Part shown: positions 1 through 6,849 of the stretch, one piece after another
Position numbering within the stretch: position 1 is the stretch's first letter
How the letters are laid out: each line of letters begins with the position of its first letter
Assembly (NCBI GenBank): GCA_019233755.1
Contig: JAFAMD010000039.1
Coordinates: 1 to 64,000, forward strand
Reading direction: 5' to 3'
Source of the DNA: Acidobacteriaceae bacterium
GTDB taxonomy: Bacteria > Acidobacteriota > Terriglobia > Bryobacterales > Bryobacteraceae
Length of the DNA stretch: 64,000 nucleotides
The notes under the pieces: model-generated
Database searches by the model: none
The model's input: the letters and a program-made list of their open reading frames with translations, nothing else
Told to the model about the DNA's origin: nothing
Position numbers and translations under genes: made by a program

Positions 1-2121
1 GGCCGTGATTTCTCCGCTAAACGGATCCCACCAGGCAGCATCCAGGCCGGAAACCCGAGCATGGGCCTCCGTACGGATAGGCCGGTTCGATGTATTTACT
101 ACGAAATAGATTTCCGACGAGGGAAGCTTACGATGCACAAACCCAATCACGGGAGCTGCATCTGATGAAACAGCGAAATCGGGCGTGAGCATCTGGGCAA
201 GTGTGCTGCCGAGCATGCGTTCGTCCTGCACAAAACGCACGTTCTTCGAAGCTGTTTCGAACAGCTGGCTAGCGAGAGCGGCGATGCGCGGCGTGTCGGC
301 TTTGCTCTCCCGCAAACCGGGCGCCAGCGCCGGCAACCTGCGGGTAGCTACAACCAGACCGCCCTTCTGCGCGTATTCACGAATCTTCTGAAGGGTGGCG
401 AGCGGTATTCGCTCCACGCCGGGCAGGATCAAGACCTTGTACGGCAAGCCCGAGGCCGTAATAGCACGATCGTCGATGAAATCGAAATTGTATCCGGCGT
501 CCAACACCTGAGGAATGAGCACCGGTCCCAGCAGGGCATCCATTGCCTGATCCACTGATGCGTTGCCGGGCGTGAAGCGGGCCCACGCATCATCGGTTGG
601 AAGATAAATCGCAACGTCATTGGCAGGCCGGCCCTGTCGCATGAGAAAACTCACGCGCTGCAGATAACGGGCGATGTCGGGCATGACCTCAAACCACGGA
701 TTGTGATCGTTGAACGCCGCGGCCGCATAAAACCGCCAACCGGGCTCCGCGACGGAAGGCGGCGAATACGGCCACCCGTGTCCGACAAGCTGGTTAATCC
801 CTTCTATGAAATGAAGGTCCGCTTCGGCTTTCATGTCGAGCGGCGTGGCACGGAAGGCAGGCGAGTGCAGCCAGGTCCAGGTCTCACTCGAAGTGACCGC
901 CTTCCCGTAGAGATGGCTCGCGGACGAAGCCCAGCGCGCGGCACTGAAGCCTCGCCACTCGGGTCCGTGCTCTCCCTCCGACAAGTCCACGAGAGCGTTG
1001 CTCGAAAGAATGACTGGCGGCTCGCCGTAAGACTGCGACCGGAACAATGTGTGGTGAACGTGGGCCCATTCGCGAATAGGCGTGAGATAGTCATCCTCCG
1101 CCAATTCGGTGAGAGTCTCGCCCCAATCGTGGCGAATGGCCGGTGTGTCGACGCCCATGTCGCCGACCAACGCAGGAAGGTAAGGTGTCAGGTCATAACC
1201 GCGCCGTTTGTTGAACTCCTGCAGAAAATCGGGCGTCCAGTCGGAAGCAAACACTTCCAGACTGTCGCTGAACACAGCGTACGGTGGCGTGTCGCCAAAG
1301 GCCTGCAGCAAGCGGTTTCCGACGGTAAAAAGGTGGTGCTCGATGGCGTCTCTCTGGTAGTGATCGATCACGAAACCTTCCGCGACCACAGCGGCGCGCT
1401 TCACCTGCTGGCCGGTGCGGCTGGAAACGAAAAACAAGACAACATGCGGGCCTTGTAATCCGTCCGGAAGGGCTGCCCGCCCGTTTGGGACATCATTTAG
1501 ACGCTGCAAGCCCTGTGAAGAGAAAGTTCGCCCATCACCCGCGGCGAGAAAAGCAGCGATGAGCTTTTCGCCGTTTTCCAGCGCGGGACCGGCTACCGAT
1601 TGCGCACTTTCCGGAACTGTGACGCGCTCGCAACGCAGGCGTCCGGCCGCTTCAGTGACCGGCGTGTGAGGTCCGCCATAAGGCCAACCGCTTCCGAGCG
1701 TGATATCGACGCGCAGGCCCAATTGTCTTGCCGTTGCGGCAGCAAAGTGCAAGGCGTCCAAGAAGCCGTCTGAGAGGTATGGCAGATTCCGGAAATTCTT
1801 TGCGGGATCGTCCAACTCAAGGGGATAAACAGGTTGAATCTCGATGCCGCCGATACCGGCTTCTTTCATCACGCGCAACTCGCGCTCGATTTCCGGTTTC
1901 TCTACAGCCGCCCCGAACCACCACCAGCGCATCATGATACGCGCGTCGTCGGGCGGATGCGCGAAGGAACGCTGAAGCTGTTCCATTTCTTCGGAATTGC
2001 CGGACGCAGCAATCCCCGCGAAGGTCGAAGTCAGAAGGATCAATAAAGCACGGAAACCGGCATGACGCAGCCTCACAGCTAGAGGATGTCGCTCCAGCCG
2101 CCTGCTCCGCAATAGGTGCAT
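1..2121 (-). CDS. GH106-type alpha-L-rhamnosidase, partial (C-terminus beyond left edge)
   Basis: The minus-strand frame is open from an ATG at 2121 to the window edge, giving at least 707 residues. An Arg-rich start and a hydrophobic stretch near residues 23-39 suggest export. The motif MMRWWWFG (63-70), followed by GGIEIQPVYP (91-100), LGSGWPYGG (142-150) and the acidic FSDSLEVF segment near 284-291, is the signature I associate with glycoside hydrolase family 106. Members remove terminal alpha-L-rhamnose from plant polysaccharides such as pectin, so a periplasmic or surface role in polysaccharide use is expected. The cut removes the C-terminal beta-sandwich part. No sugar transporter or other hydrolase adjoins it in the window. 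Family confidence is good; the exact linkage specificity cannot be read. Confidence 0.82.
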   Translation of the reverse strand, partial: MHLLRSRRLERHPLAVRLRHAGFRALLILLTSTFAGIAASGNSEEMEQLQRSFAHPPDDARIMMRWWWFGAAVEKPEIERELRVMKEAGIGGIEIQPVYPLELDDPAKNFRNLPYLSDGFLDALHFAAATARQLGLRVDITLGSGWPYGGPHTPVTEAAGRLRCERVTVPESAQSVAGPALENGEKLIAAFLAAGDGRTFSSQGLQRLNDVPNGRAALPDGLQGPHVVLFFVSSRTGQQVKRAAVVAEGFVIDHYQRDAIEHHLFTVGNRLLQAFGDTPPYAVFSDSLEVFASDWTPDFLQEFNKRRGYDLTPYLPALVGDMGVDTPAIRHDWGETLTELAEDDYLTPIREWAHVHHTLFRSQSYGEPPVILSSNALVDLSEGEHGPEWRGFSAARWASSASHLYGKAVTSSETWTWLHSPAFRATPLDMKAEADLHFIEGINQLVGHGWPYSPPSVAEPGWRFYAAAAFNDHNPWFEVMPDIARYLQRVSFLMRQGRPANDVAIYLPTDDAWARFTPGNASVDQAMDALLGPVLIPQVLDAGYNFDFIDDRAITASGLPYKVLILPGVERIPLATLQKIREYAQKGGLVVATRRLPALAPGLRESKADTPRIAALASQLFETASKNVRFVQDERMLGSTLAQMLTPDFAVSSDAAPVIGFVHRKLPSSEIYFVVNTSNRPIRTEAHARVSGLDAAWWDPFSGEITA

Positions 2122-2362
2122 GCCGATTTTTTCACCAAAGAGTCAAGGTGACTAAATCCTTCCCGGACTGCCTGGTAGGGGAGAACATCCGCACCGACTC
2201 CTGGTAGGCTCGTAGTCTTCCAGTCGGCGCCCGCCGTTCATAGCCACTGCGTGAAATTCTTTTTCTCTAATTTTTCAACGGCTTACAGCAACCCATGCAG
2301 GCTTCGTTGAAATCTGGCGAGGATAGTGCCTGCGAACACCCGAGAAGACTTGTGTGGAGTAG

Positions 2363-2376
2363 ATACACATGTATAT
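2363..2376. promoter_or_regulatory. Candidate mazEF operator (imperfect palindrome)
   Basis: ATACACATGTATAT is a dyad matching its own complement at 12 of 14 positions, centred on ACATGT and ending 10 bases before the preferred mazE start. MazE-type antitoxins commonly bind palindromes in their own promoter, so an autoregulatory role is inferred from position. The dyad also covers an upstream in-frame ATG at 2369, which argues that translation starts at 2387 rather than there. Confidence 0.35.
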
Positions 2377-2386
2377 ACTGAGAAGC

Positions 2387-2653
2387 ATGAGAACCAAGAT
2401 GGCGTCAGCATCAGCTACTGCGGTCGCGAAATGGGGGAATGCACCCGCCATTCGCATCCCGAAATCCGTCATGCGGGATGCCAACCTGCACGAGGGCGAT
2501 CCGGTCGATTTCGAGGTCGAGGCTCCCGGTGTCATTGTGGTCCGCGCCGCGAAGGAGCCCGTTACCCTGGAAAGCCTGGTGGCACAGATCACGCCTAAGA
2601 ATCGCCACTCTGAATTGGATTGGGGCAAACCGCGTGGAAATGAGGTCTGGTGA
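2387..2653 (+). CDS. mazE: MazE-type antitoxin (AbrB/SpoVT fold)
   Basis: This 88-residue protein begins with the swapped-hairpin DNA-binding core AKWGNAPAIRIPKSVM, which closely matches the KRWGNSPAVRIP region of E. coli MazE. It ends in a toxin-neutralising tail containing ITPKN, ELDWGKP and a terminal EVW, again as in MazE. An in-frame ATG exists at 2369, but it lies inside a palindrome. The ATG at 2387 has a GAGAAG-like ribosome site just ahead and gives a family-length protein. The stop codon overlaps the GTG of the next gene in a GTGA, so the two are translationally coupled. It should neutralise MazF and repress the operon. Confidence 0.93.
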   Translation: MRTKMASASATAVAKWGNAPAIRIPKSVMRDANLHEGDPVDFEVEAPGVIVVRAAKEPVTLESLVAQITPKNRHSELDWGKPRGNEVW

Positions 2654-2994
2654 GCCGGCGCTGGGTTCCGGAACTGGGAGATTTTCTGCAGTTAGACTTT
2701 GATCCGTCTGCCGGACATGAGCAGGCCGGGCGCCGACCCGCTATGGTCTTATCCGAGAGTGCGTACAACGGAACGGGGATGGCGTTGGTCTGTCCAGTTA
2801 CGAATCAGGTAAAAGGATATCCGTTCGAAGTGTCTATGCCGGCCGGTTTGCCGGTTACGGGAGTCATTCTGAGCGATCAAATCCGCTGCATCGATCTCAA
2901 ACAACGAAATGCAAAAAGCCTGGGAGCCGCAGCACCCCGAGCCGTTCTCGAAGCCGTTCAACTGCGCCTGCGCTTGCTTCTAAACCTTAAGTGA
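2650..2994 (+). CDS. mazF: MazF-type endoribonuclease toxin
   Basis: This 114-residue protein starts at a GTG that overlaps the mazE stop. It contains WVPELGDFLQLDFDP at the N-terminus, EQAGRRPAMVLS (around 24-35), the CPVTNQVKGYPFEV segment and the GVILSDQIRCIDL strand. All are hallmarks of MazF/PemK mRNA interferases, and the alignment to E. coli MazF is nearly gap-free by eye. It is predicted to cut free mRNA at short sequence motifs unless bound by MazE. The gene looks intact. Immediately downstream lies pseudogene debris, so the pair sits at the edge of a decayed region. Confidence 0.94.
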   Translation: MSRRWVPELGDFLQLDFDPSAGHEQAGRRPAMVLSESAYNGTGMALVCPVTNQVKGYPFEVSMPAGLPVTGVILSDQIRCIDLKQRNAKSLGAAAPRAVLEAVQLRLRLLLNLK

Positions 2995-2999
2995 GCTGG

Positions 3000-3353
3000 C
3001 TCCTGAGCGATGCGAGTACCAGACCAAGCTCACCAAAGAGCATTGTCAGTCGCGATCATGTTTTCTTGCTGGAAATCCGCGCTCAAGATTCTGGTGTATG
3101 GGTCAACGCTATAGAGCACCAGGTTTGGATCGACACTAGCCAGCACCTTGCGCACACGCTTTTCCATGCCCGGCGGGCTGCCCGGCGCCCCGATAACGAT
3201 GTTGTACAGGTAGTGCGACCGGATTTCGTCGCTCAAGTAGCCGGATCGTCGTACTTTACCGTCTGTGCTTCCGGCAGCCAAAACATCGGGCGCACGGTCC
3301 TTGTAATCGTAAGTCAGATCTTTCAATTACCCACAACTCGGGTGGCGAGAGCG
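3000..3353 (-). pseudogene. ADOP/MacB-like permease fragment (middle part)
   Basis: The minus-strand reading contains LKDLTYDYKDRAP, RSHYLYNIVIGAPGSPPG and VRKVLASVDPNLVLYSVDPY followed by ADFQQENMIAT. This is the periplasmic segment preceding a transmembrane helix in acidobacterial ADOP (MacB-like) ABC permeases. A +1 shift restores VVGN before KDLTYDYKD near 3326. A second shift near 3040 restores LFGELGLVLASL, the start of the next helix, after which the gene stops. The N-terminal half, the helical C-terminus and intact frames are all missing, so this is a relic. The matching upstream half may be the fragment at 6130-6722. Confidence 0.72.
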
Positions 3354-3535
3354 AAGCCGAGTTCGATGTCAGTGAGGCGTGACAGCCCGCGCCACATGAC
3401 GACATTTCCAGGTGGGCGATCCTTGGCACGACCAAGATAGCCGCCCAGACGAGCGATCTTCGCGAGATAAGTGGAGAGCAGACCGTGTCGATGCCGCCTG
3501 CTCTTTGCGTCTTTGATGAACCCTGCTCCAGACAG
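3353..3535 (-). pseudogene. IS4-type transposase C-terminal remnant
   Basis: About 60 codons read GFIKDAKSRRHRHGLLSTYLAK, then LGGYLGRAKDRPPGN and WRGLSRLTDIELGF. The LGG-(Y/F)-L-x-R ... PPGN ... W-x-G-L-x-R-L-x-D pattern is the C-terminal (Tn5-like dimerisation) end of IS4-family transposases. No catalytic DDE region is present and no intact terminal inverted repeats were recognised, so it cannot be mobile. It abuts the permease fragment directly at about 3353, marking a recombination junction. The IS4 assignment is from motif memory; the family subgroup is uncertain. Confidence 0.6.
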
Positions 3536-3732
3536 CGCTAAGTGCCTGTCTGTCGAACAACACGTCACAATGTTCCGCTCACGCATTATCACAAGACCAT
3601 GAGCGCCCGCGGGGTCAGTTTCTGGTCGCTGAAGCGCACCAAAATCGGCCGTTGCTTCGCAACTTCCGGCCAATCGGACAACGGTAAGTGCTGGAAGCGC
3701 TTCCAGAAAAATCAGGAATTCAGTCGCCCGCC

Positions 3733-3908
3733 TCTCGTCGTACTCCATCCACGGGCTTGGCCGTGGCGCAGGCAGATGTTCCCGCATCGCGCCGTATTAA
3801 CTCGACCAGCGAAATACCAAGTACTGCTGCCTGTTTCTTTGCTAATTGGTATTCCTCTCTGTCGAGGCTGATCTGGGCGCCGATCACGTTATCACTTAGC
3901 CCTTTCAT
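3733..3908 (-). pseudogene. Ribbon-helix-helix antitoxin, frameshifted
   Basis: Starting at the ATG at 3908 the frame reads MKGLSDNVIGAQISLDREEY, QLAKKQAAVLGISLVELIRR, a classic ribbon-helix-helix DNA-binding start of VapB/CopG-like antitoxins. The family continuation MREHLPAPRPSPWMEY appears in a different frame from 3787, so one base change near 3786 splits the gene. After that the reading runs into sequence not related to the family. No cognate toxin follows. It is a dead or dying antitoxin gene in the accessory island. Confidence 0.62.
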
Positions 3909-4181
3909 GATAAGAACCTGCTTCCGGCTTGGTGCACGGGACCGATATGACTGCGCTAACCTCGGCCCTACACGCGGATGTCAGCCCCACCAAAGTTATC
4001 TTTGAATGCACGCGGTGCAGCCGATCAGATCGAGCATGTGGGCAAGCTCTACCTTCGAGTGGAAGGTTGCAACTCGCCGCGGGAAGAATGAACTTGCAGA
4101 ATAGGGTTCTTTATCAGTTTCCGGGATCCGTCAATTGTGGTAGATTCAGACCCGGATCTTCTTGTCTAATAGGAGGGCCAT
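3909..4181. other. Intergenic, no gene recognised
   Basis: This stretch separates the broken antitoxin (leftward) from the Vps62-like gene (rightward), so both promoters would lie here. I see no convincing coding frame, terminator or RNA. Short frames cross it but carry no recognisable motif. A strong ribosome site for the next gene, AGGAGGG, sits at 4171-4177. Confidence 0.5.
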
Positions 4182-4802
4182 TTGCCATACAAGCTGCAGG
4201 GAACTTGGGTGGACATTACTAGAGGCTTTCTGGATGACTCTGGAAGCGGCGCTCATATGGACGTCGCCGTTGTCGTCCCACCTCTTCAGGATGGATGGTA
4301 TTGGGTCGGACAAAAGGCGACCTCTCATGACCTCGGGAGTGCTCCTTTACCTTGCCGCTATCTCCTGGTTCGGCCTCATCCTCAATACTTTGGGGAGCCC
4401 CTCGCAGAGTATGTCCTGGGGCCGCATTCATGGCAGTATGTGTGGGGAATGACGCACCACCGGCTAAATCAGGCTGCTAATTACGGTATTTGGACCCCGA
4501 AGCAGCTCCCGCCTGGCTATGTATCGCTCAGTGACTTTTTCTATTACCACACGCCGCCAGAGTTCGGAGCCCAAGGTGTGGCGAGAGCTCCTAAGGCGGT
4601 AGCCCTCGACTGCGTTACACCCGTGCCCATCGGAACCAAGATTTGGGACGATCGCGGCAGCGGGGCACAGGACGATGGCAGCATCTGGCGTTGTGAGGGA
4701 GATGACTCTGCTAACTGGTCGTTCTTCCGCGGCCATAATCATTACGAGCCGCCCGGGGGCACTGGCTACAGGCTGAATATGGACGCAATTGAGATCATCT
4801 AG
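4182..4802 (+). CDS. Vps62/DUF946-like repeat protein, possible toxin partner
   Basis: This 206-residue protein starts at TTG 4182, four bases after AGGAGGG. No signal peptide or membrane segment is evident. It carries two copies of a D-D-x-G-S-G-A-x-x-D motif (DDSGSGAHMD at 18-27 and DDRGSGAQDD at 156-165). Each is followed by a strand region, with aromatic P-x-G-(Y/W) turns such as LQDGWYWVG and LPPGYVSLSDF. These are the landmarks of Vps62/DUF946 domains, known from plants, fungi and scattered bacteria, with no settled biochemical role. It ends 14 bases before the Cry-like gene on the same strand, so co-transcription is likely. Accessory, binding or immunity roles are all possible and none can be read from sequence. 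Confidence 0.6.
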   Translation: MPYKLQGTWVDITRGFLDDSGSGAHMDVAVVVPPLQDGWYWVGQKATSHDLGSAPLPCRYLLVRPHPQYFGEPLAEYVLGPHSWQYVWGMTHHRLNQAANYGIWTPKQLPPGYVSLSDFFYYHTPPEFGAQGVARAPKAVALDCVTPVPIGTKIWDDRGSGAQDDGSIWRCEGDDSANWSFFRGHNHYEPPGGTGYRLNMDAIEII

Positions 4803-4816
4803 CGACTGACAACTCC

Positions 4817-6049
4817 ATGGACCTCGATTACGAATCCGACCTTCGACAAATCGTCATAGTTGGACTCGGCGCCACGGGGCAGGCGGGTAAAGTCTTAGGG
4901 ACCCTGCTCGGATGTCTTTGGCCTCCAAAGTCAGCGGATGTCTGGGACAGCATCCGGGAGCGCGTAGAGAAACTGATAGACCAGAAACTTGCAGACAGAA
5001 CTTATAAGGATTGTAAAGACGATCTGGACGGTATAAGGAATAACGTCAAACACTATCTGGACGCTGTGCGTCAAAAGGATCTGGAGCCTGGAGGCAAATC
5101 TGGGAAAAGCTATGCGGCAGAGTATTGGACAGCCACAAAGGCAATCATGGAGCAAAGGCTTCCTCACTTTCAAGCTGATCCCTATCAACTATTGTTACTT
5201 CCGCTGTACGTGCAGTTCATTAATCTTTACATCATGCTTTTGAGGGATGGGATCATTGACGGCGCTGAGAAATTAGGTTGGACGGAGGACGAAATTACGG
5301 GGTTCCGCGAGGATCTGAGCACGGCCGTGGCGGATGCAACCGCGTGGGTCGACAAGTGGTACCAAACTGGCCTGGATGCCGTTAAGTCGCACGCGCCAAA
5401 TGACAAACACAAGGTTGAGCCCTTTAGGTCTATTAATGCTTACATGAGAAATATGACTCTCATGGTGACCGACTTTAGCAGTCTCTGGCCATTCTCGGTA
5501 GTCGGTCACGACGGTACTTGGTCGCCCCCGCCACCAGGATTTCTTAGCCGCGAATTGTACAGCGACCCACACGGAACATGCGATAACAGCAGTGGCATTT
5601 CGCTCCCTGCTCCTCCTACGGGGCCGATCGTTGGAATTCGTGTGTTTGCGGGCGATCGCATCAACAACATGGAAATCGGCTACGAGCCGGGCAAAGGTCC
5701 CGGAGGTGCAACCATGGCCCATTTAAACGGTAGCCGCAACGGCAGTCCGTTCCCCCCGCTTGGCGGCCAGATGGCGATTGAGAAGGACAATCCCATCGTC
5801 TCGGTCTACGTGCAATCCGGCGATGTGGTCGAATACCTTTCCCTAACACTTGCGAATGGGCAATCGCGCGCCTTTGCTAAGGGGCTTGGGGGCGGCGGTA
5901 GCTCCTCCTCGATCCCCGGACATGTCGTGACGTCGTTCTATATCAGCGGATATAACCAGGTTCCGTACGATTCTGCTGAATGTATCGTGATTGGTTTCAA
6001 ATTGCGAGACGTCGTACTGCCCAGCCGGCCAGCGCTCATTCAGGCATAG
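4817..6049 (+). CDS. Cry-like delta-endotoxin, compact two-domain form
   Basis: Residues 1-225 follow the helical pore-forming domain I of three-domain Cry toxins. The stretch around 35-85 (WPPKSADVWDSIRERVEKLI then DQKLADRTYK) resembles Cry helices 2-3. Residues 122-145 (PYQLLLLPLYVQFINLYIML, LRDG) match the conserved block-1 helix 5, with WYQTGLDAV (181-189) after it. RNMTLMVTDFSSLWP (211-225) matches helix 7. LSRELYSDP (243-251) mirrors the LTREIYTDP junction into domain II. The remainder, about 265-400, is Gly- and Ser-rich and strand-like, compatible with one beta-prism or jacalin-like lectin domain. At 410 residues it is far shorter than the roughly 600-residue Cry core, so domain III appears absent. 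No secretion signal is visible. Function as a pore-forming toxin is inferred. Confidence 0.75.
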   Translation: MDLDYESDLRQIVIVGLGATGQAGKVLGTLLGCLWPPKSADVWDSIRERVEKLIDQKLADRTYKDCKDDLDGIRNNVKHYLDAVRQKDLEPGGKSGKSYAAEYWTATKAIMEQRLPHFQADPYQLLLLPLYVQFINLYIMLLRDGIIDGAEKLGWTEDEITGFREDLSTAVADATAWVDKWYQTGLDAVKSHAPNDKHKVEPFRSINAYMRNMTLMVTDFSSLWPFSVVGHDGTWSPPPPGFLSRELYSDPHGTCDNSSGISLPAPPTGPIVGIRVFAGDRINNMEIGYEPGKGPGGATMAHLNGSRNGSPFPPLGGQMAIEKDNPIVSVYVQSGDVVEYLSLTLANGQSRAFAKGLGGGGSSSSIPGHVVTSFYISGYNQVPYDSAECIVIGFKLRDVVLPSRPALIQA

Positions 6050-6129
6050 GTGGTGAACGAATAAGAACACGTTTCCGTGCCGCCCTATGTCTTGTCTGCT
6101 GACACTTGTCGGTCATCAAAACTTGATCG

Positions 6130-6722
6130 CCAAGTAGAATCAACGCAAGCGTTCGGCCGAGAAGTCAGATACCGCATGTTCCTCGAGACTTCGACAATTT
6201 CGAAGGTTGCGGAATACTTGATTTTGTCGATCCCGAAATGCTGTCCGATAGGGCTCTGGTCTTTGAAGAATCTCGTTGCAAAGGCTTCATTGATCACCGC
6301 CACTTTCCGTGACGCTGCAGTGTCCCCGTCTGTAATGGGTCGGCCCCGAACGATCTTCGCGCCTAGAGGGTCTCGAAAAATCCAGGCATCACTCGCGCGC
6401 ACGCGCACCTGTGTCTTCCCTCGCCGGGGGCTCCGGCTTCCCCGGATGCGAATACCCTCGTTCCAACTGTCACCCGTCATGGGCGTAAAAAGTGCCGGTG
6501 CTACCATCCGCACACCGGGAATGGGGGCAACGTTTCGTCAATTTACCGGAACGTCGGCTCCAATTGCTCCGGCTTGTAGTTGCCCAGCATGGGATTGATC
6601 CACGCGAGATGCCGTCCCTGCGTTTCGAACCCGAAATTCTGGTGCTCCAGATTTCGCAGGCTCTGGCCAAGCAGAGCCGCTGCGGAGAGCAATACGATGC
6701 GGATTGATCCTGGCGGTCGCGG
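6130..6722 (-). pseudogene. ADOP/MacB-like permease fragment (N-proximal part)
   Basis: Reading leftward from about 6722 in shifting frames gives IRIVLLSAAALLGQSLRNLE, HQNFGFETQGR, MLGNYKPEQLEP, then a stop and frameshift. It resumes as RMVAPALFTPMTGDSWNEGI, DPLGAKIVRGRPITDGDTA and SRKVAVINEAFATRFF, ending in KDQSPIGQHFG and FEIVEVSRNMRYLT. This is the periplasmic MacB-like domain of ADOP permeases. Stops and shifts show it is dead. It ends where the fragment at 3000-3353 would continue, so the two may be halves of one gene separated by the toxin-bearing block. Confidence 0.72.
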
Positions 6723-6849
6723 TAAAATTCTAAATCCCTCTCGAAATGAGAGATAGAAGTATCATATTGCTAACAGTTTTTGCCAGAATATCCGAAGGGC
6801 ATAGCTCGCGAACCGGGCTGAACGAACGCATCCAGATAGGGTGGCGCAG

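Noticed and set aside
703..1458. Plus-strand frame of 251 codons
   Set aside because: It lies antisense to the GH106 gene, has an Arg-rich non-family composition and no motif. The minus strand carries clear GH106 signatures.
2275..2628. Minus-strand frame of 117 codons over mazE
   Set aside because: Antisense to a clear mazE gene; no motif.
3929..4222. Plus-strand frame of 97 codons before the Vps62-like gene
   Set aside because: It overlaps the strong ribosome site and start of the next gene in another frame and shows no family features.
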